Origin: Streptomyces sp. CB01201 | GTDB taxonomy: Bacteria; Actinomycetota; Actinomycetes; Streptomycetales; Streptomycetaceae | Assembly (NCBI RefSeq): GCF_002803085.1 | Contig: NZ_NNBJ01000002.1 | Location: forward strand, 1 to 64,000 | DNA length: 64,000 nt | Reading direction: 5' to 3' | Shown: positions 16,315 through 24,763 of the stretch, piece after piece | Layout of the letters: each line of letters opens with the position of its first letter | How positions within the stretch are numbered: the stretch's first letter is position 1 | Position numbers and translations under genes: made by a program | Notes under the pieces: generated by a model | Told to the model about the DNA's origin: nothing | The model's input: only the letters and a program-made list of their open reading frames with translations | The model's database searches: none

Positions 16315-16777
16315 GTGGGCCGGCTCCTCATGACGTACTGCGTACGGGTGGGACGGAGTGGTCTGCGGAGGGGAGGGCCGGAGTCTGGGGCGCCCGCAAT
16401 GAGCACAGTACGGCTTCGGGTTGACGCGGCGGTTCCGTCCGTCTCAGGTGCCGGAAATGAGCACGAACTGCTCATGCTCATCCGCTCGTTGTCGCAACCT
16501 GGCCGTTTTGGGCACCGATCCGGACCCGTCGTGTCGGCCGCCACCCCGCCCCCGCCGGCCCGTCCGGACGTGGGGCACCCGAGTGTCGGGTCCGTAGTGA
16601 TCTGAGCGGAACCGGCCAACTCCGTTCCAAGGTGGCCGTGTTGTCACTGTTCGTACGCCTGCGCCGACCACCAGGATCGAGGGTGACGAGCCCGTCACGG
16701 AAGGTCATCGCCGGGCGGGTGCACCGCCGTGCCGCAACGGACTGCGGCGGTGGAATCGATCAGCGAGAGGGGACACC
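16315..16777. other. Intergenic region between STAS gene and LPMO-like gene
   Basis: 463 bases, divergent promoters expected. The GC drops slightly near 16330-16500. No frame here has a recognisable product. Confidence 0.4.
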
Positions 16778-17857
16778 ATGAGCGGCTCCCAGCAAGCTGC
16801 CCCATCCGACCTCCGTGCCGATGTCAGGTACCGCACCGACGGCAAGCACACGCTGTACGGCATCGGTCTGCGGTGGCGGATCGGGGAGAACGCCGCCGAT
16901 CAGGGGGCGTGGCCGCCTCCCGAGGACTGGAACAACGGGGAAGCGCCCTATCCGCACGAGTACGAGGTGTGGATCAATGGTGAGGTGTGCCAGACGGTCT
17001 TCCTCCACTGGCCGGCCTGGGACTGGGCGCCGTCCAACTCGCACTGGGTGGACCTGGGTGAGGAGCCGGGTGCCGAGTACCGGGTGAAGATCCGGGCCAA
17101 GTCCGACGGCGGCTTCACCGCGTTCACCGACGAGGTGACGGTCGGCTCGGACCACGCCCGCCCGTGGTCGGCCCCCCGGCTGCCCCGGGGCGAACGGAGG
17201 AGCGTCGACGCGGGACCGCGGCACGGAACGGTCAACCACCCGCGCAGCCGCGCGGCCGTCGCGATCCGGGACTCGGACCCGTCGCGGATCTGTGTCGAGG
17301 CGCGGCGCCTCAACACCAGCACCACCTGGCAGGAAGTCATCCCGGGAGCTGCCCGGATGCTCGACGACTACCCGTGGAACAACGGGCAGAGGTATCTGGA
17401 GTACCGCAAGTTCTTCGAGGGTGCCACCGTCCCGTCCACGGGCAACGAGGCCTTCCGCGGCCTGGACCTGGCACCGGACGACACCCTCGGGGAGTGGCCG
17501 CTGACCGAGCTGGACACCTCGGCCCCCACCCAGACCTTCAGCTACGACTACACGGCGTACCACACGAACGAGACCTGGTCCCACCGGTGGTTCGTCACCC
17601 GCGCGGACTGGGATGCCGCCGGCGGCCTCCGCTGGGAGGACCTGGAGCCGATCCCCTTCCTGGTCGAGGTGCAGGGCTCGCACCATGAAGAGGAGTCGAG
17701 CGCCTGGGAGTTCGCGTCCTTCCCGCGCCGGACCGGGCGGGCGGCGATCGTGCACATCTGGGGCGGCCACGGCGGACCGGACACCCCCGACGGGAGCAAC
17801 GGCGGCAAGACGGGCGAGTTCTTCGCGTCCACGTGTGACGTGATGCTGCGCAGCTGA
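16778..17857 (+). CDS. AA10 (LPMO)-like protein with internal histidine and no signal peptide
   Basis: 359 residues. About 1-140 form an Ig/fibronectin-like N-terminal region (HEYEVWINGEVCQTVFLHW, EYRVKIRAKSDGGFTAFTDE). From residue 149 the sequence follows the AA10 pattern: HGTVNHPRSRAAVA resembles the mature N terminus of secreted LPMOs, FSYDYTAYHTNETWSHRWFV holds the second brace histidine (H262), DWDAAGGLRWEDLEPIPF is the conserved distal loop, and FFASTCDVML matches the C-terminal F-Y-x-C-S-D-V element (F349). Secreted LPMOs need their first His at the free N terminus; here H149 is internal and there is no export signal. Either processing exposes it or the protein is not an active monooxygenase. 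A terminator follows. Confidence 0.75.
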   Translation: MSGSQQAAPSDLRADVRYRTDGKHTLYGIGLRWRIGENAADQGAWPPPEDWNNGEAPYPHEYEVWINGEVCQTVFLHWPAWDWAPSNSHWVDLGEEPGAEYRVKIRAKSDGGFTAFTDEVTVGSDHARPWSAPRLPRGERRSVDAGPRHGTVNHPRSRAAVAIRDSDPSRICVEARRLNTSTTWQEVIPGAARMLDDYPWNNGQRYLEYRKFFEGATVPSTGNEAFRGLDLAPDDTLGEWPLTELDTSAPTQTFSYDYTAYHTNETWSHRWFVTRADWDAAGGLRWEDLEPIPFLVEVQGSHHEEESSAWEFASFPRRTGRAAIVHIWGGHGGPDTPDGSNGGKTGEFFASTCDVMLRS

Positions 17858-17959
17858 AGCCTGGACGGCCGACGACCTGGAATCCGGCCAATCAGCGGCG
17901 CACGGCGGAGCAGCCCCCGGCCCGGACACCGCCCCGGCGCGGCGTTCTCCCAGGGGGCG

Positions 17960-17992
17960 GGGCGTGCCAGGAACTCCCTTCCTGGCACGCCC
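17960..17992 (+). terminator. Hairpin terminator after the LPMO-like gene
   Basis: Perfect 13 bp inverted repeat (17960-17972 with 17980-17992), 7-base loop. Confidence 0.75.
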
Positions 17993-18110
17993 GGTTCAGG
18001 ACAGATTCACATGCGCCGTCCACGATGTCCCGCCGTCCGGGCAGAGTTGACGGCCGGAGAACAGTCGAGGGCTGCCACGGGGCCTCGGCCGTGACAGGGC
18101 GGGGGCTCGG

Positions 18111-18590
18111 ATGACGGCAGCGCACGGCGATGCGGGCGAGGACGAGGTCGGCGCGTTCGTCGACGCGTCCGCGAGGCTCACCGGCTTCCGGGCCGAGGAA
18201 CTCAGGTCCCTCGGGATGGCGCAGGCGTACCGCGCCGTGGTGCTGGCACAGGCCGGCCCGCTGCGCTGCGCCCGACTGGTGGACGCACTGTCCGGGCCCG
18301 GGGCCGCCGCCCCGGTGGCCTTGGACGGCGAACTCCTGGAGCTGGGCCGGGACGTAACCCACCTCTGGTACACGGGCAGTTGGCCGGGCGGGCAGGGCGG
18401 GGGCGGCTCCTTCGTGGTCTCGTCGGCGTCGTATGCGGCGGGCCTGGTCTGGCGCGCGGTGGGTGTGCCCGCGCCGGGCAACCAGCTTGCCGGGTACGGC
18501 AGTTGGGCATCCGTTCCGGACGGGGCGGAGGAGGCCCGGTGGGCCGGGACGTCCGCCGGGGCGTCCGCCGGGGCGGAGGAGGCCCGGTGA
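18111..18590 (+). CDS. FAD-dependent dehydrogenase small subunit (FAD-SLDH-like)
   Basis: 159 residues. It resembles the small subunit of membrane-type FAD sugar/alcohol dehydrogenases: LTGFRAEELRSLGMAQAY near the start, then HLWYTGSWP and SYAAGLVWRAVGVPAPG, the region that docks with the large subunit. Those subunits usually carry a Tat signal; none is present, so the enzyme is probably cytoplasmic. A Gly/Ala/Glu-rich tail has a short internal duplication. The stop overlaps the GMC start by GTGA and the two are surely partners. Confidence 0.72.
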   Translation: MTAAHGDAGEDEVGAFVDASARLTGFRAEELRSLGMAQAYRAVVLAQAGPLRCARLVDALSGPGAAAPVALDGELLELGRDVTHLWYTGSWPGGQGGGGSFVVSSASYAAGLVWRAVGVPAPGNQLAGYGSWASVPDGAEEARWAGTSAGASAGAEEAR

Positions 18591-20476
18591 GCGCCGGGGC
18601 CGGATCGCCCGCCTCGTCGCGCGGGCAGGAGGCGCCGTACGACGTGATCGTGGTCGGCGCGGGGATCGCCGGCTCTCTCGTCGCCGGGCAGCTGGGCGCG
18701 CGGGGCCGGCGGGTGCTGGTCCTTGAGGCCGGGGTGCGCGACGCCGACCCCGGGCAGGCGCACCGCGAGGCCCTGGAGCGGTACTTCGCCGCGTCGGCGA
18801 AGGGGCCCGGCTCGGCCCACCTGCCGAATGCGGCCGCCCCCTGGCCCGACGCCGCCGACCTGGCGGGGGCCGGGGACGGCCACCTCGTGCAGCGCGGACG
18901 GCTTCCCTACGGCAGCGGATACGTACGGGCCAACGGCGGCACCGGAAACGTGTGGACCGGGCTCACCCCGCGCATGCTTCCGGAGGACTTCGCCACCCTG
19001 ACGGCGTTCGGGTACGGGCGTGACTGGCCGCTGTCGTACGCCGAGTTGGAGCCCCACTACCGAGCGGCCGAGCGCGAGATCGGGGTGGCCGCCGATGTCG
19101 GGGAACAGCGGCAGCGGGTCGGGCTGCCGTTCCCCGAGAACTACGTGTTTCCCATGCGGGCGATCCCCGCGAGCCGGCTGGACCGGCTGATGGCCGAGCG
19201 GCTCGACGGCACCCGGGTCGAGGACCCCGGCACGGCGGACCCGGTGGAACTGCGCGTGGTGGGCACGCCGCACGCGCGCAACGGCGTACCCGATCCGGCG
19301 TACGACGGCGGTGGCGGATACGTCCCCGTCGGGGCCCACGGCCGCCCCGACCCGGACAGCCGCTGTCTGGGCAGCGCGACCTGCATCCCGCTCTGCCCCT
19401 CCCAGGCCAAGTACACCCCGCTCAAGACGCAGTCCCGGTGGGCCCGTTCGGTCACGCTGGTGGACCGGGCCGTGGTCAGCCGGGTGCTCGTCGCACCGGA
19501 CGGCCGGGCGACGGGCGTCGAGTACCTGGCGTACACCGCCGACGAGTCGGGCCGCACGGGCGAGGTGACGGCCCGGACCGCTTCGGCCCCGGTCGTCGTG
19601 CTGGCCGCGCACGCCATCGAGAACGCCCGGCTGCTGCTCCTGTCCGGGCTCGCCAACCGCAGCGGACAGGTCGGCCGCAACCTGATGGACCACCCGGTGC
19701 TGCTGACCTGGGGGCTGATGCCGGAGCCGGTCGGCCCCTACCGCGGTCCCGGCTCGACCTCGGGCTTCGAGGGCTTCCGCGCCGGACCGGCCCGGCGCGG
19801 CCGCGCCCCGTTCCGCATCGAGATCGGCAACTGGGGCTGGCTGTGGGCCAGGGGGCCGGTCGACGGCGATGTCGCCGAACTGCTCCGCAGCGGCGGCCCG
19901 GACGGCCGCGGCCTGTTCGGAACGGAGCTGCGCGAAGCCGTACGCGACCGCGTGGGGCGGCAGTTCGCCCTGCAGTTCGAGATGGAGCAGAGCGCCGACC
20001 CCGCCAACCGGATCACCCTGGACCCGGCCCTGCGCGACCGGCTCGGGCTGCCGCGCCCCGTCGCCACGTACGACCTCTCCCACCACGTCAAGGAGGGCGT
20101 GGCAGCCGCGAAGACGGTCTCCGACCAGCTCTTCGCCCGGCTCGGTGCCGAGGACCACACCGACTTCGCCGCCGACGGGAGCTGGCCCGGCCGCTACGAG
20201 CACAACGGCCGGGTGTACGGCTACCGGGGCGCCGGGCACGGCGCCGGCACCCACATCATGGGCAGCTCGCCCGGCACCTCGGTGGTCGACTCCTGGCAGC
20301 GCTGCTGGGACCACCCCGGCCTGTTCGCGGTGGGCTGCGGCAGCATGCCGTCCGTCGCCACCTCCAACCCGACCCTGACCATGGCCGCCCTCGCCCTGCG
20401 CAGCGCCGAACGCATCGAGGCCGACCTCGTCGAACGCCACCGCCCCGCCCTTCTCGACTCCGGAGCCGCCCGATGA
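18587..20476 (+). CDS. GMC-family FAD oxidoreductase, large subunit
   Basis: 629-residue flavoenzyme. N-terminal dinucleotide site DVIVVGAGIAGSLVAGQLG (about 19-37) with the acidic residue in LVLEAG; FAD-contact segment YGSGYVRANGGTGNVWTG; a Cys-bearing loop CLGSATCIPLCPSQAK as in sugar dehydrogenases; C-terminal GMC motif GHGAGTHIMG with the catalytic His near residue 554, and SNPTLTMAALA with the partner Asn near residue 592. It should oxidise an alcohol or sugar hydroxyl and pass electrons on, not necessarily to oxygen. GTG 18587 has GGAGGAGG upstream. It is coupled to the small subunit before it and the decarboxylase-like gene after it. Confidence 0.88.
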   Translation: MSAGAGSPASSRGQEAPYDVIVVGAGIAGSLVAGQLGARGRRVLVLEAGVRDADPGQAHREALERYFAASAKGPGSAHLPNAAAPWPDAADLAGAGDGHLVQRGRLPYGSGYVRANGGTGNVWTGLTPRMLPEDFATLTAFGYGRDWPLSYAELEPHYRAAEREIGVAADVGEQRQRVGLPFPENYVFPMRAIPASRLDRLMAERLDGTRVEDPGTADPVELRVVGTPHARNGVPDPAYDGGGGYVPVGAHGRPDPDSRCLGSATCIPLCPSQAKYTPLKTQSRWARSVTLVDRAVVSRVLVAPDGRATGVEYLAYTADESGRTGEVTARTASAPVVVLAAHAIENARLLLLSGLANRSGQVGRNLMDHPVLLTWGLMPEPVGPYRGPGSTSGFEGFRAGPARRGRAPFRIEIGNWGWLWARGPVDGDVAELLRSGGPDGRGLFGTELREAVRDRVGRQFALQFEMEQSADPANRITLDPALRDRLGLPRPVATYDLSHHVKEGVAAAKTVSDQLFARLGAEDHTDFAADGSWPGRYEHNGRVYGYRGAGHGAGTHIMGSSPGTSVVDSWQRCWDHPGLFAVGCGSMPSVATSNPTLTMAALALRSAERIEADLVERHRPALLDSGAAR

Positions 20477-21318
20477 GCCCGCTGCCCCTCCCTCCGGTTC
20501 CCGGCCAGTTCCAACTTCCTTTCCACTACGGGGCGTTGCATCAGATCGGCCTGGACTTCCCGGTCGACCCGGGCCCGGTCCGCGACCTGCTCGCCGAACA
20601 CCACCCGGCGCTGAGCGCGGCGGAGTTCGGGGGCCGCTGCCTGGTGTCCCTCAACTACCAGCTGTACTTCGCCCAGTACCCCTTCGGCGGCGGCATCACG
20701 GAAGAGGTCGAGGTCAACATCGTCGCCTTCCCCACGGCGGCCGGGGACCGGGTGCCCGAGGTGACGTACGAGCAGTACGCCCAGGGCTTCGACCAGACCC
20801 GGCTGCTCGGCATCGCCCGCATCCACGTCCTGTGCGACAACCCGCTCGCCATCGACGCCGGCCGCGCCCTGTACGCGGAGCCGAAGTACCCGGGCTGGTT
20901 CGAGGTCGAGCTGCCCTCCCTCAACGGGCAGGCGGACAAGTCGAGTTGGACGGTGATGGCCCGCTCGGCCGGCATCACCCCGGCCGGTTCGGTCGACCGC
21001 CACGAGAACGCACTCTTCAGCTTCTCCGCCGACCTCGGCGGGCTCGCCGCGGTCCCCGCCAACAACACCCCCGTCACGGGCTACGGAACCGACTCCGACG
21101 GCCGGGCGCTGGCCGGCCCGATGAACCTCTACCAGCCCTACCACTGGTACGACCTGTCCGGCCCGGCCGCCGGCCGCACCCGCCTGACCGTCCACGACCC
21201 CGCCACCGACGTCGGCCGTGACCTGACCCGCCTGGTCGGCGACGCCCCGGCCGCCGGCGCCTGGACCTACCAGTCACCTCCGGTGGCCGCGCACAATCGG
21301 CCGTACTACCTGGCGTAG
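20473..21318 (+). CDS. Acetoacetate-decarboxylase-like protein
   Basis: 281 residues of the acetoacetate decarboxylase-like beta-barrel family. LVSLNYQLYFAQYPFGG and TEEVEVNIVAFP form the N-terminal half; YAEPKYPGWFEVELP matches the active-site P-K segment, making K138 the likely Schiff-base lysine. The reaction could be decarboxylation or, as in several homologues, aldol/dehydratase chemistry. ATG 20473 overlaps the GMC stop (ATGA). Oxidation of a hydroxyl by GMC to a beta-keto compound followed by decarboxylation is a reasonable but unproven order of events. Confidence 0.78.
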   Translation: MSPLPLPPVPGQFQLPFHYGALHQIGLDFPVDPGPVRDLLAEHHPALSAAEFGGRCLVSLNYQLYFAQYPFGGGITEEVEVNIVAFPTAAGDRVPEVTYEQYAQGFDQTRLLGIARIHVLCDNPLAIDAGRALYAEPKYPGWFEVELPSLNGQADKSSWTVMARSAGITPAGSVDRHENALFSFSADLGGLAAVPANNTPVTGYGTDSDGRALAGPMNLYQPYHWYDLSGPAAGRTRLTVHDPATDVGRDLTRLVGDAPAAGAWTYQSPPVAAHNRPYYLA

Positions 21319-21370
21319 GCCGGACGGGGTGCGGGCGCGGCGGTCGTGGGGGCTGACGCACCGGCGGCGC

Positions 21371-22522
21371 CTAGCCGCGCAGGGTCCGGAAGAAGGCGCG
21401 GATGTCGTCGACGAACAGGTCGGGAACCTCGAAGGCCGGGAAGTGGCCGCCTTCGGCGTGCTCCCGGAAGAAGGTCTGGCTGTCCCCGGGCCCGAGGACC
21501 TTGCGGACCAGTGGGTCGCTGTAGAAGAGCGAGGAGGCCATGGGCACGCTCGACGGGCTGCCCCACCCCGGGTTGTCGGCGTGGGCGAGTTCCCAGTAGA
21601 AGTCGCCGGCCGCGGGGCCCGTGCGGGTGAACCAGTAGAGGCTCGCGGTGATCAGTACGTTCTCGCGGCTGATCGGTGTGGCGGGGTTCGCCCACTGCAC
21701 GAACTTCTCGGCGATCCAGGCCAATTGCAGGATCGGTGAATCGGCCAGACCCGCAGAGAGGGCGTTGGGCGCGGTCGAGTGCAGCACCTTGTAGCCCTTC
21801 ATCTGGGCCCAGCGGCGCTGCGCCGCTTCCAGTCCGGCCCGTTCCTCGGGGCTCAAGCCGTCCGGCACCGGGAGATCCTCGCCTGCCATGCCGAGTTGGA
21901 GCCGGTCGCCATGGGTGTGCGCGCCGATCACCCGGTCGGGCAGCAGCGTCACCACCCGGCCGGTCACGCCCGCCCCGAGGTCCCCGCCCTCCACGCCGAA
22001 GCGCTCGTAGCCCAGCCGGGCCATCAGCTCGCCGTAGGCCGTGGCGGTGCGTTCCAGGTTCCAGCCGCGTGCTGACAGCGGGCTGGAGAAGACGAAGCCG
22101 GGCAGCGACGGAATGACGACGTGGAACGCGTCGGCCGGATCTCCGCCATGGGCGCGGGGGTCGGTCAGCGGCCCGCTCGCCTCCAGGAACTCCACGAACG
22201 AGGTCGGGTAGCTGTGATTGAGCAGCAGGGGCGTGGCGTCCGGCTCGGGGGAACGGAGGTGCAGGAAATGGATGGTCTGCCCGTCGATCTCGGTCAGGAA
22301 GTGCGGGAACGCATTCAGCCTCGCCTCGTGGGCCCGCCAGTCGAATCCGTCCGCCCAGTACTCGGCCAGCTCGTGGAGGTAGGCCGGCGGGATCCCGTGA
22401 TCCCACTCCGATTCGGCGCCGGGCACCGGATACGGCGAGCGGGTCCGCGCGAGACGCTCACGCAGGTCGTCGAGGTCGGACTGCGGGACGTGGATCCGGA
22501 AGGGGCTGATGTCAGCGCACAT
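21371..22522 (-). CDS. Epoxide hydrolase, EHN-domain alpha/beta hydrolase
   Basis: 383 residues, microsomal-type epoxide hydrolase. The N-terminal EHN lid (FRIHVPQSDLDDLRERLART) is followed by an alpha/beta hydrolase core with oxyanion motif LNHSYP (H103), nucleophile D181 in VEGGDLGAG and catalytic H360 in EGGHFPAFE. It opens epoxides to diols, probably in detoxification. ATG 22520-22522 has no ribosome site; TATATT lies 7 bases upstream, so a leaderless transcript is likely. It converges on the GMC operon, which ends 52 bases away. Confidence 0.93.
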   Translation of the reverse strand: MCADISPFRIHVPQSDLDDLRERLARTRSPYPVPGAESEWDHGIPPAYLHELAEYWADGFDWRAHEARLNAFPHFLTEIDGQTIHFLHLRSPEPDATPLLLNHSYPTSFVEFLEASGPLTDPRAHGGDPADAFHVVIPSLPGFVFSSPLSARGWNLERTATAYGELMARLGYERFGVEGGDLGAGVTGRVVTLLPDRVIGAHTHGDRLQLGMAGEDLPVPDGLSPEERAGLEAAQRRWAQMKGYKVLHSTAPNALSAGLADSPILQLAWIAEKFVQWANPATPISRENVLITASLYWFTRTGPAAGDFYWELAHADNPGWGSPSSVPMASSLFYSDPLVRKVLGPGDSQTFFREHAEGGHFPAFEVPDLFVDDIRAFFRTLRG

Positions 22523-22529
22523 GATCGCG

Positions 22530-22558
22530 AATATATGGGCATTCCGGACAGGCCGCCA
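22530..22558 (-). promoter_or_regulatory. Possible leaderless promoter of the epoxide hydrolase
   Basis: On the minus strand TATATT (22530-22535) precedes the ATG by 7 bases, with a weak TGGCGG 17 bases further up. This is a motif match only. Confidence 0.4.
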
Positions 22559-22567
22559 TGAATGATC

Positions 22568-22579
22568 GGGGGGGGGGGG
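22568..22579. repeat. Run of twelve G
   Basis: Uninterrupted G12 between the epoxide hydrolase promoter and a terminator. Confidence 0.9.
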
Positions 22580-22623
22580 CGTGCCGGATGCGATACGTCC
22601 GGGATCGCGGGCCCAGGGGTGGC

Positions 22624-22658
22624 CGCCGGTGCCCGCTCGTCACGCACGGGCACCGGCG
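22624..22658 (-). terminator. Hairpin after the small secreted protein gene
   Basis: 12 bp inverted repeat (22624-22635 with 22647-22658), 11-base loop, 20 bases past the stop. Confidence 0.65.
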
Positions 22659-22677
22659 ACCGCCCCTGCCGCCCCCG

Positions 22678-23004
22678 TCAGGAGAAGACGACGGAGCTGA
22701 GCTTGAGCTTGTCGCCGAGCTTGGTGCCGGGCTTCATGACGTAGTAGGTGTCACCTTCGCAGTCGGCCTCAAGGAAGACGGTCGCGGTGGAGGTGGTGAA
22801 GTTCCGGGGCGAGTGGCCGGGGGCGTCCCCCGAGGTGCCGGGCAGGTCGATACAGCGGCCGCTCGCCGGGTCGGCGACGCCGGCCTCCTGGCCCGTGCTG
22901 GTCTTGTAGAGGAAGTCGCCGGTGGTGGCGTGGGCGGAGGACGGTACGGCCAGGGCCAGCAGGAGCGCGCCGGCGGCCGCGCCGAGGGTCTGGTGGAGAC
23001 GCAT
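22678..23004 (-). CDS. Small secreted protein
   Basis: 108 residues. Clear Sec signal peptide (MRLHQTLGAAAGALLLALAV, cleavage likely after SSAHA), then an 80-residue mature part with two Cys (GRCIDLPG, EADCEGDTYYVMKPG) that can form one disulfide. Function unknown; similar short Gly/Cys-containing secreted proteins are frequent in streptomycetes. AAAGGA upstream supports ATG 23004. It lies just outside the left end of the integrated element. Confidence 0.8.
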   Translation of the reverse strand: MRLHQTLGAAAGALLLALAVPSSAHATTGDFLYKTSTGQEAGVADPASGRCIDLPGTSGDAPGHSPRNFTTSTATVFLEADCEGDTYYVMKPGTKLGDKLKLSSVVFS

Positions 23005-23196
23005 GAGCTCGATGTCCTTTGGTGAGGGGAGCGATTCGGCCCGAGCCTGCCGCTGTTCCGCCTCGCCCAAGCTTGCGACCACTCCACTTAACCCGGTTGA
23101 AGCAACGGCGAATCGATCCTGCCCCGCTGTGTGGGTTACGCCCCGCGCCGAGCGTCCCCTAGGGCGCGCGAATGGCATGCGGCCCGTACCCGCCCG
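23005..23196. other. Upstream region of the secreted protein, next to the element junction
   Basis: About 190 bases; the secreted-protein promoter should be here. Together with the attachment repeat and the first 290 bases of the element it makes a 570-base stretch with no gene I can support. Confidence 0.4.
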
Positions 23197-23282
23197 GACA
23201 ACGAACAAGGCCCCGGTCGCTGACCAGGGCCTTCGTTGTGGAGCGAGTGACGGGAATCGAACCCGCGCTCTAAGCTTGGGAA
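23197..23282. other. Left attachment site: displaced tRNA-Gly 3' part plus tRNA terminator
   Basis: 86 bases matching 44127-44212 with 3 mismatches (at 23203, 23221 and 23235). The final 47 bases (23236-23282) are identical and equal the tRNA-Gly from the anticodon loop to CCA plus three bases. The stem-loop at 23207-23233 is the tRNA terminator. Downstream of 23282 the tRNA sequence is lost, so this is the original 3' end pushed away by the insertion. Confidence 0.92.
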
Positions 23283-23572
23283 TCAACGGGTGCTGCGGGG
23301 CTAGTGTGTCGCCTGACCTGCGAAAACGGGGCTTCGATGATTCCCTGGCGCGGACTGGGTTGCACCGTTGTTGACCGGGGTTTTCCGGTCTGGAGGGCAC
23401 GGTTGGGGCACGCGGTGGCCGGGGCGGTCGGAGGGAGGCGCGATGGCCTCTCAGCTCCACTCGTGGCGTGCGCGCGCTCGTGTGATGGGAGAGCCGGGTT
23501 GCGGAAGCAAGGGCGCTCGGGAATGGGCCGTTTTCCCCCGCGGAGTGGTCCTGGCCTGCCACGCTGATCGTC

Positions 23573-24709
23573 GTGACATACGTCGTGAGCGTGGAAACCC
23601 ACATCCCGGAGGGGGCTCCGGAGATGGACCCCCTGCAACGCGCCGGCGCGGTGGCGATCCTTGAATCCGGGCTCGACTCGGTGGAGGGCATCGAAGGCCC
23701 GGACGGGATGGAGGCCGACCTCCACGAGACGATCGTGGCGGTCTATCCGGGTGGGGCGTTGCTGAGGATATTCGTGGACGCTCCGGCGCTGGAGTTCGCC
23801 GAGGAGGCGGTCCGTTCGGTGGTGGGAAAGTTGCTGGAGCGGTCCGAGCTGCTGGCCGAGTGGACGGTCGACCGCTGCGAGGTCCAGCTCCACCCCGACC
23901 TGGCCCAGGAGAGCCTCGCCGCCGCTGACGGCCCGGACGCTCCGCCCGATGATCCGGCCTCCCGCAAGGCCCGCCATGCCGCACAGGCTGCAGCCGGGAG
24001 CGGCGGGGACGACTATGACGCGGCAGCTGATGCTGCGGCCACACGTGACCGAATGCTGGCCATGGCGGCTGAGCTGCGCTCCTTTTCGCCCGTCATGTTC
24101 GGCGTGCTCGACGACGAGGACGAAGAAGGCGACGAGCATGACTTTGGTGCGTTGCCGGAGGATGCCAAGCTCGCTGCCGGCGCCTTGGTGTACGGGATGC
24201 ACGTATTGGTGGACGAGCTCTTCCAGGACGTGCAGACGTTGAGCCGGGAGCGCACCAACGTCGCCGAGTGCGAGCGGCCGTTCTGGCTGCTGGACGATTT
24301 GCCCGAGCGGTACGCCCTCCAGTACGACGCCCATTTCGCGCGCCGCTTCCTGGTGACAGCGATTGCCATGACGACTCGGTTCACCAACGGCATCTTCGGA
24401 CAGCTCAGTTGTGTCGCGGAGGAGCTGGCTCTCCGCCTCCTGTTGCGCGAGGCGAAGGTCTGCTTGGACGTGGTCGGTCTCCTTGATTCCGGGGTGTCGG
24501 ACGCGCTCGAATCGTTCGCTGCGAACGTCTACGAGGACATGGACCACGAGTGGCTGTACGACGACTCGATGGACGGGATCGACGAGAGCCCCGTCGGGGA
24601 GGCCCTGGGCATCGCGCCCATGTCGATCGGCTCGTGGTTCACCCCATTCAATGCTGGCCGTTACGTTCATCCGTATGCGGTGAAATACCGCGCAACAACG
24701 GTTAAGTGA
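23573..24709 (+). CDS. Uncharacterised element cargo protein, 378 residues
   Basis: Not recognised. The first 125 residues look like a compact alpha/beta domain (YVVSVETHIPEGAPEMDPLQ, ETIVAVYPGGALLRIFVDAP). An acidic, Ala-rich linker follows (about 125-165), then a mostly helical C-terminal half rich in aromatic and acidic residues (YALQYDAHFARRFLVTAIAM). No membrane segment or catalytic motif stands out. GTG 23573 is the frame start; GTG 23588 is an alternative. It is the first gene inside the left end, and its GC is lower than the chromosome. Confidence 0.65.
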   Translation: MTYVVSVETHIPEGAPEMDPLQRAGAVAILESGLDSVEGIEGPDGMEADLHETIVAVYPGGALLRIFVDAPALEFAEEAVRSVVGKLLERSELLAEWTVDRCEVQLHPDLAQESLAAADGPDAPPDDPASRKARHAAQAAAGSGGDDYDAAADAAATRDRMLAMAAELRSFSPVMFGVLDDEDEEGDEHDFGALPEDAKLAAGALVYGMHVLVDELFQDVQTLSRERTNVAECERPFWLLDDLPERYALQYDAHFARRFLVTAIAMTTRFTNGIFGQLSCVAEELALRLLLREAKVCLDVVGLLDSGVSDALESFAANVYEDMDHEWLYDDSMDGIDESPVGEALGIAPMSIGSWFTPFNAGRYVHPYAVKYRATTVK

Positions 24710-24763
24710 CTAGAGACGGGGCTCAAAAGGCGGAGTCCCGCCAAACGATGAGGACTGAAACGT

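Noticed and set aside
16275..16619. Minus-strand frame between the STAS and LPMO-like genes
   Set aside because: Overlaps the STAS start out of frame, with unusual composition and no ribosome site.
17996..20440. 814-codon minus-strand frame opposite the small subunit and GMC genes
   Set aside because: Low-complexity composition and no motif; the plus-strand frames have clear FAD and GMC signatures.
23236..23282. A second functional tRNA-Gly gene
   Set aside because: Only the anticodon-loop-to-CCA part is present; the 5' half is missing.
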